Under the pieces are notes generated by a model. The model was not told the DNA's origin and ran no database searches. It saw only the letters and a program-made list of their open reading frames with translations. Positions 14,909 through 22,314 of a stretch of 36,245 nt of DNA are shown in pieces. The stretch's first letter is position 1. Each line of letters starts with the position of its first letter. The position numbers and the translations under genes were made by a program. Location of the stretch: the NCBI GenBank assembly GCA_017881765.1, contig JADGQN010000002.1, positions 1 through 36,245 of the forward strand, given 5' to 3'. The stretch comes from Syntrophobacterales bacterium. Lineage in GTDB: Bacteria > Desulfobacterota > Syntrophorhabdia > Syntrophorhabdales > WCHB1-27.

Positions 14909-16123
14909 ATGAAGCCAACGGAGCTAAAAAACGATATTTACTGGGTTGGAGCCGTAGACTGGGCCGTCAGGGATTTTCACGGCTACGAAACGCCACGGGG
15001 CACCAGTTACAATAACTACCTCATCCTCGATAACGACCCGACCCTCATCGATACCGTGAAACACGACTTTGCTGACACAACGATCAAAAATATAAAGACC
15101 CTTATCGAGCCCTCCAAGATTAAGCACGTGGTCATCAACCATATCGAGAACGATCACGCCACAAGTATAGACAGGATAATGGCCCTGGCGCCGAAGGCGA
15201 CGGTCTACATGACGGAGAGAGCACGCAAGGCGCTTGACCGGTTTTTTGATATGTCCGGGTGGAAGGTCAAGATCGTAAAAAACGGGGAAAGCCTCAACAT
15301 CGGGAAGCGGACCCTCCTCTTCCTTGAAACCCCGATGCTCCACTGGCCCGATTCCATGGTCACGTACGTGAAAGAAGATAAAGTCCTGTTCAGCCAGGAT
15401 GCCTTCGGACAGCATATAGCCTCTTCGGCCCGTTTTGACGATGAGTTTGTCACCTGTGCGTCGATGTGGGAACTGGAAGACGCGGTCTGGGACTATTATG
15501 CAAATATTCTGATGCCTTTCGGCCAGCTCATCAAGGCTAAAATCGGGGAGATAGTGAAGGCAGGCCTCGAGATAGAGATGATAGCCCCTGACCACGGTAT
15601 TATCTGGCGAAAGGACCCGGGGAAGATCATCCAGATGTACCTGGACATGGCGGCAGGCAAGGCAACGCAAAGCGTCACCATCATTTACGATACCATGTGG
15701 CAGAGCACTGAGGCCATGACCCAGCCGCTCGCCAGGGGGGTCAACGACGAAGGGCTTGACTGCAAGGTAATTAAACTGAGGGCAACGCCGCAGAGTGTTG
15801 CCGCCAAGGAATTCTGGAAGTCACGGGGCACGCTCATCGGCTCGCCCACGCTCAATAACCTTACTTTCCCTACCATCGCTCAGTTTCTCGCCAATCTGAG
15901 GGGTTTGAGGCCCAAGAACCGGCTTGTGGGGGCCTTCGGAAGCTTCGGGTGGGGCGGCGGAGCCGTCAAGGAGATCTATGACGAGGCGAAGAAACTGGGT
16001 CTCGCGGTCTTTGAGCCGGGGCTGCAGGTGCTTTACAGGCCATCGCTTGAGGATGAGGCCAGGTGCTACGAATTCGGCCGGGCCTTTGCGACAAAGGTCA
16101 AGGAGTATCACGCCACATTCTAA
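14909..16123 (+). CDS. Flavodiiron protein (rubredoxin:oxygen oxidoreductase family, FprA/ROO)
   Basis: The protein reduces O2 to water (or NO to N2O) in the cytoplasm of anaerobes using electrons from rubredoxin. The N-terminal metallo-beta-lactamase-like domain (1-250) has the full diiron ligand set: H78-x-E80-x-D82-H83, H145, D164 and H229. The C-terminal flavodoxin-like domain (about 255-404) starts TIIYDTMWQSTEAM and binds FMN. The 404 residues are the family length, with no fused rubredoxin. The ATG follows GGGAGGGGG. The gene for a separate rubredoxin begins 17 bases later, fitting its expected electron donor. Confidence 0.96.
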   Translation: MKPTELKNDIYWVGAVDWAVRDFHGYETPRGTSYNNYLILDNDPTLIDTVKHDFADTTIKNIKTLIEPSKIKHVVINHIENDHATSIDRIMALAPKATVYMTERARKALDRFFDMSGWKVKIVKNGESLNIGKRTLLFLETPMLHWPDSMVTYVKEDKVLFSQDAFGQHIASSARFDDEFVTCASMWELEDAVWDYYANILMPFGQLIKAKIGEIVKAGLEIEMIAPDHGIIWRKDPGKIIQMYLDMAAGKATQSVTIIYDTMWQSTEAMTQPLARGVNDEGLDCKVIKLRATPQSVAAKEFWKSRGTLIGSPTLNNLTFPTIAQFLANLRGLRPKNRLVGAFGSFGWGGGAVKEIYDEAKKLGLAVFEPGLQVLYRPSLEDEARCYEFGRAFATKVKEYHATF

Positions 16124-16140
16124 CGTTTACGGAGGTGGAC

Positions 16141-16275
16141 ATGGTCTGGACGTGTTCGGTATGCGGTTATGAGTATGATGAGAAGTTTGAGAAAACGCCC
16201 TTTGAAAAGCTGCCCGAGGATTATCACTGTCCCATCTGTAATGCACCGAAGAGCGCGTTCGTGAAGTCAGAGTAA
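16141..16275 (+). CDS. Rubredoxin, short 44-residue form
   Basis: This one-iron electron carrier is expected to feed the adjacent flavodiiron protein and rubrerythrin. The iron site is two CxxC pairs: CSVCGYEY near residue 5 and CPICNAPKSAF near residue 32. At 44 residues it is about eight to ten shorter than common rubredoxins, the loss being in the loop between the pairs, as in the 45-residue Desulfovibrio desulfuricans type. The ATG at 16141 is chosen because ACGGAGGTGG precedes it; the upstream frame extension overlaps the flavodiiron gene. Confidence 0.95.
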   Translation: MVWTCSVCGYEYDEKFEKTPFEKLPEDYHCPICNAPKSAFVKSE

Positions 16276-16303
16276 AAATCTATGGTTAAAGGAGGTAATT
16301 GTC

Positions 16304-16798
16304 ATGTCCAAGACTGAGAAGAATCTCCGGGATGCCTTCGCCGGAGAGTCACAGGCAAACAGGACCTATCTTGCGTTTGCGAAAAAGGCTGAGCAGGAAG
16401 GGTTTAAACAGGCAGCAAAGCTTTTCAGGGCTGCCGCTGAGGCGGAAACCGTGCACGCGCACAATCATCTTCGCGAGATCGGCACAATCAAAAGCACCAA
16501 AGAGAATATCGAATACGCGATGGCGGGCGAAATACACGAGTTCAAGAGCATGTATCCGGCGATGATCGAAGATGCCAAAACGGAAGGCGTTCAGGGAGCG
16601 CTCAAGAGCTTCACCTATGCCAATGACGTGGAAAAAATCCATGCAGACCTTTACAAGAAGGCCCTTGACACGCTCGGAAAGGAGAAGCCCGCGGAATACT
16701 ATGTCTGCCAGGTCTGCGGCATGACGGTTGAGAATGAACCGCCGGATGAGTGCCCCGTCTGCAAGTCAAAAAAACAGGCGTTCAAGAAGGTAGAGTAG
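16304..16798 (+). CDS. Rubrerythrin
   Basis: Rubrerythrin reduces hydrogen peroxide to water with electrons from rubredoxin. The 164-residue product has an N-terminal four-helix diiron domain with the carboxylate/His motifs ESQANRTYLAF, EAETVHAHNH, EIHEF and EKIHADLY. A C-terminal rubredoxin-like domain follows (CQVCGMT...CPVCKSKKQAF). ATG 16304 follows AAAGGAGGT. It lies 28 bases after the rubredoxin gene, completing a three-gene oxygen/peroxide defence operon. Confidence 0.96.
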   Translation: MSKTEKNLRDAFAGESQANRTYLAFAKKAEQEGFKQAAKLFRAAAEAETVHAHNHLREIGTIKSTKENIEYAMAGEIHEFKSMYPAMIEDAKTEGVQGALKSFTYANDVEKIHADLYKKALDTLGKEKPAEYYVCQVCGMTVENEPPDECPVCKSKKQAFKKVE

Positions 16799-16799
16799 G

Positions 16800-16962
16800 A
16801 TACAGGGTTCGAGGGTCCAAGGGGTCAAGGGGTCAAGGGAATAGCAAGGGCCCACCCCTAGGGCTATAAGATGGACTGGGAACCTGTTAAGCTGTCGCCT
16901 CTGCGCATTCCTTGCCTCCTGTACCCTCGAACCCTCGACACCTGGACCCCTGAACCCTGTAT
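16800..16962. repeat. Second GGGTTC(A/G)AGG-word intergenic element with inverted ends
   Basis: ATACAGGGTTC at 16800-16810 is matched by its exact inverse complement at 16952-16962, and the match extends to 18 of 20 bases. The left arm has tandem GGGGTCAA words (16820-16837); the right arm repeats GTACCCTCGAACCC and TGAACCC as in the element at 14331-14468. It starts right at the end of the rubrerythrin gene and ends before the rplU promoter. Confidence 0.65.
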
Positions 16963-16975
16963 TTATAGTTATTTG

Positions 16976-17004
16976 TTGACTTTTCAGCCACATTTGCATA
17001 AGAT
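16976..17004 (+). promoter_or_regulatory. Sigma-70-like promoter of the rplU operon
   Basis: TTGACT (16976-16981, 5/6) is followed by 17 bases and TAAGAT (16999-17004, 4/6). The start near 17011 leaves a leader of about 36 bases before rplU. It is the only clear promoter seen before the 13-gene string. Confidence 0.5.
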
Positions 17005-17046
17005 AATGCTCTCAAAAATCTTATAGAAAACGGCGAGGAGAACCGC

Positions 17047-17382
17047 ATGTACGCTATCATAGAGAGCGGTGGTAAGCAGTATACAATCAAGCAGGGTGAC
17101 AAGATACGGGTGGAGAAGCTGGAGGGCAACACAGGTGACGACGTAACCATCGGCACCGTCCTCGCCATCAATGATGGTGAACGCCTGGTCACGGGTAGCC
17201 CCTACGTTGCGGGAGCGTCCGTTGTCGGCAAAGTGCTGGCGCAGGAAAAGGCGGATAAAGTAATTGTTTTCAAGTATAAAAGGAGAAAAGACTCCAAAAA
17301 GAAAAAGGGGCACCGTCAATCGTACACGGAGCTCCTGGTCGAAAAGATAGAAATACAAGCGGGGGCAGACAATGGCTCATAA
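17047..17382 (+). CDS. rplU: Large ribosomal subunit protein bL21
   Basis: The 111-residue ribosomal protein has the family start MYAIIESGGKQYTIKQGD, the basic RRKDSKKKKGHRQ segment that contacts 23S rRNA, and the C-terminal YTELLVEKIE. ATG at 17047 follows GGCGAGGAGAA. Its last 11 bases overlap the start of rpmA, the usual rplU-rpmA-obg arrangement. Confidence 0.97.
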   Translation: MYAIIESGGKQYTIKQGDKIRVEKLEGNTGDDVTIGTVLAINDGERLVTGSPYVAGASVVGKVLAQEKADKVIVFKYKRRKDSKKKKGHRQSYTELLVEKIEIQAGADNGS

Positions 17383-17626
17383 GAAGGCTGGAGGCAGTTC
17401 GCGGAACGGTAGGGACAGTGCAGGCCAGCGGCTGGGTGTCAAGCTATTCGGCGGCCAGTTCGCAACGGCGGGCAGTATCATTGTGCGGCAGCACGGGACA
17501 AAGATTTATCCGGGAAGCAATGTGGGCATTGGACGAGACAACACGCTTTTCGCCTTGATTGACGGACACGTCACCTTTGAGGACCACGGGGCGAAAAAGA
17601 GGGTGAGTATCTACCCGGCTGAATGA
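17372..17626 (+). CDS. rpmA: Large ribosomal subunit protein bL27
   Basis: The 84-residue L27 begins directly with MAHKKAGGSSRNGRDS, the tail that reaches the peptidyl transferase centre. There is no cleavable N-terminal extension of the Firmicutes kind. The following KLFGGQFATAGSIIVRQHGTK block is diagnostic. It overlaps rplU by 11 bases and the Obg gene by 4. Confidence 0.97.
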   Translation: MAHKKAGGSSRNGRDSAGQRLGVKLFGGQFATAGSIIVRQHGTKIYPGSNVGIGRDNTLFALIDGHVTFEDHGAKKRVSIYPAE

Positions 17627-18618
17627 AATTTGTCGACGAAGCCTCTCTCTATGCAAAAGCTGGTGATGGCGGGAGAGGCCATGTCAGTTTCAGAAGAGAA
17701 AAATATGTACCGAAGGGTGGGCCTGACGGTGGTGACGGAGGAAAGGGAGGAGACGTAATCATCGTTGGGAAGCGCAGCCTCGCCAGTCTCCTGGATTTCA
17801 GATACAAGCGCCATTATAAAGCAGAAAACGGCCGGCTCGGCGGCGGAAGAAACAAGACGGGGAGAAACGGCACGGATCTGTACATTTATGTGCCGCTGGG
17901 GACCATTGTCCGGGATGAACGAAGCCAGGACATCCTCGTTGACATTATTGAAGAAGAGCAGAGATGGGTTGTTGCCCATGGCGGCGCCGGCGGTCAGGGC
18001 AATGCCCGTTTCGTCAGTTCCGTTCATCGGGCGCCGCGCGAGTTTACCGAAGGTATCAGGGGTGAAGAAAGGTATCTTAGGCTCGAACTGAAACTCCTCG
18101 CAGAGATAGGCATCGTAGGACTGCCCAATTCGGGCAAGTCGACTTTGCTTTCCCGCCTTACCAATGCGAAGCCGGAAGTCGGCTCGTACCCTTTCACGAC
18201 ATTGAGCCCCGGCCTCGGGGTGTTCGGTGATGACGAGGAGCGAGTGGTCATTGCCGATATTCCGGGTATCATCAAGGGGGCGTCCGAGGGCAAGGGTCTG
18301 GGCCTCACCTTCCTGAAACACGTGGAACGGACGAATGTGTTGCTATGGGTTGTCGACGCATCTTCTTCTTCCGTGTCGGATGATTACCTGACTCTGCGCA
18401 ACGAGCTTGCTCTGCACAGTGAAAAGATGCTGCGCAAACAGAGGATCCTGGTGCTCAACAAAATAGACCTGCTTGCGGCTTCCGACCTTGCTCGTAAGGA
18501 GAAGGCGCTCAAGGCGCTTGAAGAGGAAGTGGTGAGCGTCAGTGCTTTGAATGGGCTGGGTATCGACGAACTCAAAGCTGTAGTTAGTAAGAGGAAGGGT
18601 GGCCAGCGCGTTGCTTGA
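17623..18618 (+). CDS. obg: GTPase Obg/CgtA
   Basis: Obg is an essential GTPase of 50S subunit assembly and stress control. The glycine-rich Obg fold covers 1-158 (KGGPDGGDGGKGGD, then GGAGGQGNARF). The G domain follows with G1 GLPNSGKS (166-173), G3 DIPG (212-215), G4 NKID (279-282) and G5 SVSAL. At 331 residues it lacks the extra C-terminal OCT domain of longer Obg proteins. Its ATG overlaps the rpmA stop by 4 bases, and its end overlaps proB. Confidence 0.97.
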   Translation: MKFVDEASLYAKAGDGGRGHVSFRREKYVPKGGPDGGDGGKGGDVIIVGKRSLASLLDFRYKRHYKAENGRLGGGRNKTGRNGTDLYIYVPLGTIVRDERSQDILVDIIEEEQRWVVAHGGAGGQGNARFVSSVHRAPREFTEGIRGEERYLRLELKLLAEIGIVGLPNSGKSTLLSRLTNAKPEVGSYPFTTLSPGLGVFGDDEERVVIADIPGIIKGASEGKGLGLTFLKHVERTNVLLWVVDASSSSVSDDYLTLRNELALHSEKMLRKQRILVLNKIDLLAASDLARKEKALKALEEEVVSVSALNGLGIDELKAVVSKRKGGQRVA

Positions 18619-19717
18619 CGTCAAGAGGGTAATACTCAAGATCGGCACCTCCGTGCTCCTCGACAGCGAGGGCAAGGTGAGCGGCATCAAGGCAGAGGGC
18701 TTTTCGCGTCAGATCAAGGCGGTCAAGGATACGGGCATCGATGTGATTGTTGTCTCGAGCGGCGCCATTGCGTGCGGCATGGAGGCTATGGGGCTTTCGA
18801 AGAAGCCCAAACAGATAGCACGAAAACAGGCGCTTGCCTCAGTGGGGCAGGGCCTGCTCATGAAAATATACATGGATGCTTTTGCGCGCGTCGGATTGAA
18901 GGTCAGCCAGGTCCTCCTGACCCATGAGGATACAAAATCGCGGAGCAGGTGCCTCAACCTCCTGAACACCATAGATACCCTCCTTACCATGGACGTCGTG
19001 CCCATCATCAACGAGAACGATACCCTCTCCTTCCAGGAAATCATGTTCGGCGATAACGACAACCTTTCAGCCCTCATTGCGCAGATCACGAATGCTGATC
19101 TTCTCTTACTCCTTTCGGATGTTGACGGTCTGTACGACAAGGATCCAAACCGGTTCCCGGGGGCTCGCCTCATAAGCACCGTGAGGAAAATTGACGAGGG
19201 CGTTGAAAAGCTTGCCAACGGTACCCGGAGCGAGAAGAGTGTAGGCGGTATGGTGAGCAAACTGGAGGCTGCCAAGAAGGCGGGGCACTACGGCATCCCT
19301 ACGCGTCTGATAAGGGGTGATGCGAAGGACGTGGTGCTGAGGGTGCTGAGGGGCGAGGAGGTCGGGACACTTTTTCTCGCCAAAAAAAAGCGGCTTGCCA
19401 GGAAGAAATGCTGGATTGCTTTCGCTTTCAAGACGAAAGGAAAGCTCTGGGTCGATGAGGGAGCGGAGAGAGCAATTACGAGCAGAGGGGGAAGCTTGCT
19501 GCCCTCGGGCATCACCGGGGTTGAAGGGGATTTTGCACGGGGAGAGTGCGTAGAAATCAGCAACAACTCAGGGAAGGTTGTCGGGCGCGGAATCGCCAAT
19601 TATTCCTCATCGGACGTGTCTCAGATCAAGGGCTCGAAAAGCGTTGAGATAGAAAAGAAGCTTGGCTATAAGTATACTGAAGAGGTGATCCACAGGGACA
19701 ACATGGTGGTATTATGA
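18599..19717 (+). CDS. proB: Glutamate 5-kinase with PUA domain
   Basis: ProB phosphorylates glutamate to gamma-glutamyl phosphate, the first step of proline synthesis. The 372-residue product has an amino-acid kinase domain (about 1-255; LKIGTSVLLDSEG, VSSGAIACGM, INENDTLSF, GDNDNLSALIA). A C-terminal PUA domain covers about 280-365. The start is GTG 18599, inside the end of obg, or possibly TTG 18611; neither has an ideal ribosome binding site. It overlaps proA by 4 bases. Confidence 0.96.
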   Translation: MASALLDVKRVILKIGTSVLLDSEGKVSGIKAEGFSRQIKAVKDTGIDVIVVSSGAIACGMEAMGLSKKPKQIARKQALASVGQGLLMKIYMDAFARVGLKVSQVLLTHEDTKSRSRCLNLLNTIDTLLTMDVVPIINENDTLSFQEIMFGDNDNLSALIAQITNADLLLLLSDVDGLYDKDPNRFPGARLISTVRKIDEGVEKLANGTRSEKSVGGMVSKLEAAKKAGHYGIPTRLIRGDAKDVVLRVLRGEEVGTLFLAKKKRLARKKCWIAFAFKTKGKLWVDEGAERAITSRGGSLLPSGITGVEGDFARGECVEISNNSGKVVGRGIANYSSSDVSQIKGSKSVEIEKKLGYKYTEEVIHRDNMVVL

Positions 19718-20958
19718 GGCCGGACGAACTGGCAAGGGCGGCGAAAGGAGCGGCGCAAGGTCTTGCTCACGAGTCTACCGAAAAGAAGAACCGTGTGCTC
19801 TCCGCCCTGGAGCGGTTGCTCATGGAGCGGAAAGCATCGCTGATCGCCGAGAACGAGAAGGATCTCCGTAAGGCCGAGGAAGAGCAGATGCCTTCCGCAC
19901 TGGTCGATCGCCTCCGGATCGATGATAAGGTGCTCAATGAAATGGTGGCGAGTCTCGGGGACGTCATCCGACTTGCCGACCCGGTCGGCGAGATCGTCAA
20001 GCTCTGGCACAGACCGAACGGTCTCCTTGTGGGCCGTATGAGAATCCCTATAGGTGTCATCTGTATCATCTACGAGTCACGTCCCAACGTCACCGTTGAC
20101 GCCTTTTCTCTTTGCTTCAAGAGCGGCAATGGAGCCATTTTGAAAGGAGGCAAGGAGGCTGCCCACTCGAATAAGGCGCTGTTTGGCCTTATCAGAGAGG
20201 CACTTGTCCAGGAAGGTATGCGCGCGGACGTGGTACAGCTTGTCGATACCGGTGATAGGGCTTATCTCTATGAACTTCTGAAGATGACCGATTTTGTCGA
20301 TCTCGTGATTCCAAGGGGAGGGGAGGCGCTTATCCGGAGCGTCGTGGAGCATTCGCGCGTGCCTGTCCTGAAGCATTACAAGGGGGTGTGCGCCATTTAT
20401 GTGGACGAATCCGCGGACACCACGCAGGCGCTCGATGTCTGTCTGAATGCGAAAGTGCAGAAACCGGCCACCTGTAACGCCGTGGAGACCCTTCTCGTGC
20501 ACCGCACGAAAGCACCGGAGTTTTTGCCCCGGATGGTGGAACTGCTGCGCCATAAAGGCGTGATCGTAAGGGGCTGCGAAAAGGTGCGGAGTCTCATTCC
20601 CGATGTCGAGCCGGCCTCGGAGCAGGACTGGCACGAAGAGTATCTTGATCTTATACTTTCCGTGAAGATTGTCGAGAATATGGACGAGGCGATCGGCCAC
20701 ATCGGGCGGTACGGGTCTGAGCATACCGACGCCATCATCACTACCGATTACAATAACGCCTGGCGTTTTCTGCGGGAAGTTAACTCGTCGCTTGTTCTTG
20801 TTAATGCATCGACCCGCCTGAATGACGGCTACCAGCTCGGCCTCGGGGCCGAAATGGGGATCAGCACTACGAAGTTGCATGCGTTTGGTCCTATGGGACT
20901 GGAGGAATTGACGGTAACGAAGTTCATAGCCTTTGGCGAGGGCCAGTTAAGAGCGTGA
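19714..20958 (+). CDS. proA: Gamma-glutamyl phosphate reductase
   Basis: ProA reduces gamma-glutamyl phosphate to glutamate semialdehyde with NADPH. The 414-residue aldehyde-dehydrogenase-fold enzyme has the catalytic cysteine C254 in KPATCNAVETLLVH. It also has the ProA blocks IYESRPNVTVDA, GNGAILKGGKEA and HTDAIITTDYNNA. The ATG overlaps the proB stop, so the two proline enzymes are co-translated. proC is not in the window. Confidence 0.97.
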   Translation: MRPDELARAAKGAAQGLAHESTEKKNRVLSALERLLMERKASLIAENEKDLRKAEEEQMPSALVDRLRIDDKVLNEMVASLGDVIRLADPVGEIVKLWHRPNGLLVGRMRIPIGVICIIYESRPNVTVDAFSLCFKSGNGAILKGGKEAAHSNKALFGLIREALVQEGMRADVVQLVDTGDRAYLYELLKMTDFVDLVIPRGGEALIRSVVEHSRVPVLKHYKGVCAIYVDESADTTQALDVCLNAKVQKPATCNAVETLLVHRTKAPEFLPRMVELLRHKGVIVRGCEKVRSLIPDVEPASEQDWHEEYLDLILSVKIVENMDEAIGHIGRYGSEHTDAIITTDYNNAWRFLREVNSSLVLVNASTRLNDGYQLGLGAEMGISTTKLHAFGPMGLEELTVTKFIAFGEGQLRA

Positions 20959-21593
20959 TGAGAGTGGGCCTGTTCGGTGGAAGTTTTGATCCGATCCACA
21001 ACGGACACCTGAGAGTGGCCGAGGAAGTGCGCGAACACTTCAGCCTGGAGAAGCTGCATTTCATTCCTGCTTTTGCCCAGCCGCTCAAGCAGCGCATAAG
21101 GGTCACGCCCGCCGAGGACAGACTGAAAATGGTCGAGATGGCGACCCGCGGCAACAAGTTTTTTCATGCCTCTCCGGTGGAAATAGAGAGGGGCGGGCTC
21201 TCCTATTCGATAGAGACGATAAAGACGTTCGCCGTGCAGCATGGCGAGGTCTACTTCTTGGTGGGTCTGGATGCGTTCTCCGAAATAGACCGGTGGAAGA
21301 ACTACAGGCAGATCTTTGATGCGGCACACCTGGTCGTTTTAGTGAGACCCACTCATTCGAAGGTGCATCCCGCGGGCCTGTTCCCACCGGACGTGAGACC
21401 GGATGTGAAAAAGATTGATGATACTGTTTACGAACACCGCTCGGGAAAGAGGATTTTTTTTCATCGGGTGACACAGCTTGACATCTCGTCAACGACGATC
21501 CGGCAGCTTGCTCGTCGGGGGGCATCGATCAAGTATTTAGTCCCCTATGTCGTCGAACGTTTTATAAAAAGAGGAGGTCTATACACGGAATAA
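20955..21593 (+). CDS. nadD: Nicotinate-nucleotide adenylyltransferase
   Basis: NadD transfers AMP from ATP to nicotinate mononucleotide in NAD synthesis. The 212-residue product has the nucleotidyltransferase motif GGSFDPIHNGHL (8-19) and the second signature DISSTTIR near the C-terminus. Start GTG 20955 or the adjacent ATG 20958; both overlap or abut the proA stop. It sits between proA and rsfS, the common proA-nadD-rsfS order. Confidence 0.96.
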   Translation: MMRVGLFGGSFDPIHNGHLRVAEEVREHFSLEKLHFIPAFAQPLKQRIRVTPAEDRLKMVEMATRGNKFFHASPVEIERGGLSYSIETIKTFAVQHGEVYFLVGLDAFSEIDRWKNYRQIFDAAHLVVLVRPTHSKVHPAGLFPPDVRPDVKKIDDTVYEHRSGKRIFFHRVTQLDISSTTIRQLARRGASIKYLVPYVVERFIKRGGLYTE

Positions 21594-21980
21594 ATGCGAT
21601 CGAGCGAAAAGGCACTTACCATAGGAAAACTGGCGGAGGAGAAGAAGGCTAAACAGGTGCTGTTACTGGATCTGGTGGGCCTGACCGACGTAGCCGAATT
21701 CTTCGTCCTGGCATCAGGTACGAGCGAGCGGCACGTGAAAACGGTGGCGGAGAGCGTGCAGAAAGAGATGAAGGAAAAAGGGATGGTGCCCTTTTCCGCC
21801 GAAGGTTATGACAAAGGGCGTTGGATCATCCTGGATTACGGGGACGTCGTGTTTCATGCCTTTCTCGAGCCTTTAAGAGAAATGTACGACCTGGAGAGTC
21901 TTTGGATAGAAGCTGCAAGATACAAAACTGACGAAGAAAATAAGATCTTAGAGGTGGATCATGCAAAAGGCGAAGCGTGA
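21594..21980 (+). CDS. rsfS: Ribosomal silencing factor RsfS
   Basis: RsfS (Iojap/YbeB family) binds bL14 and blocks subunit joining during starvation. The 128-residue product carries the family core VGLTDVAEFFVLASGTSERHV (given in part), GRWIILDYGDVVFHAF and REMYDLESLW. The ATG directly follows the nadD stop; a GAGGAGG lies about 16 bases upstream. The last 20 bases overlap the dksA-like gene. Confidence 0.95.
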   Translation: MRSSEKALTIGKLAEEKKAKQVLLLDLVGLTDVAEFFVLASGTSERHVKTVAESVQKEMKEKGMVPFSAEGYDKGRWIILDYGDVVFHAFLEPLREMYDLESLWIEAARYKTDEENKILEVDHAKGEA

Positions 21981-22314
21981 GTTCTTCAAAAAGAAGCTAT
22001 TGAAGATGAGGGCGGCAATTCTCGACAAGGCAAAAAAATTGAAAGAGGACTCCTATGCTCTCGGTACGGATGGCATTCAGGACATGGCGGATGCCGCGAG
22101 CAATGCGTACAATGCGGACATACTGATGAGCCTGAGCGACAACGATCTTAACCTGCTCAAAGACATAGATTCTGCTTTGGATAAACTGGGGGGCGGAACT
22201 TACGGCGTATGTGAAGAGTGCGAAGAGCCTATTACCGAAAAGAGGCTCGACGCAAACCCGGTTGCGCGTTACTGCATCAACTGCCAGAGAGTGAGTGAGG
22301 AAAAGGGGACGTAA
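21961..22314 (+). CDS. DksA/TraR-family C4 zinc-finger regulator
   Basis: Proteins of this family enter the RNA polymerase secondary channel and tune transcription, often with ppGpp. The 117-residue product has an N-terminal coiled coil. Its tip keeps the DksA-type DxxDxA signature as D41-M-A-D44-A-A46. The C4 zinc finger is C84/C87 and C105/C108. It is shorter than E. coli DksA (151). GAGGTG precedes the ATG at 21961, which overlaps rsfS by 20 bases. Its place beside rsfS and obg fits growth-rate or starvation control of translation. Confidence 0.92.
   Translation: MQKAKREFFKKKLLKMRAAILDKAKKLKEDSYALGTDGIQDMADAASNAYNADILMSLSDNDLNLLKDIDSALDKLGGGTYGVCEECEEPITEKRLDANPVARYCINCQRVSEEKGT

Noticed and set aside
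14924..15670. 248-residue minus-strand frame
   Set aside because: Antisense to the flavodiiron gene, which has all its metal ligands; no start signals or family likeness.
17611..18321. 236-residue minus-strand frame
   Set aside because: Antisense to obg, which is intact.
20077..20880. 267-residue minus-strand frame
   Set aside because: Antisense to proA with no family likeness.
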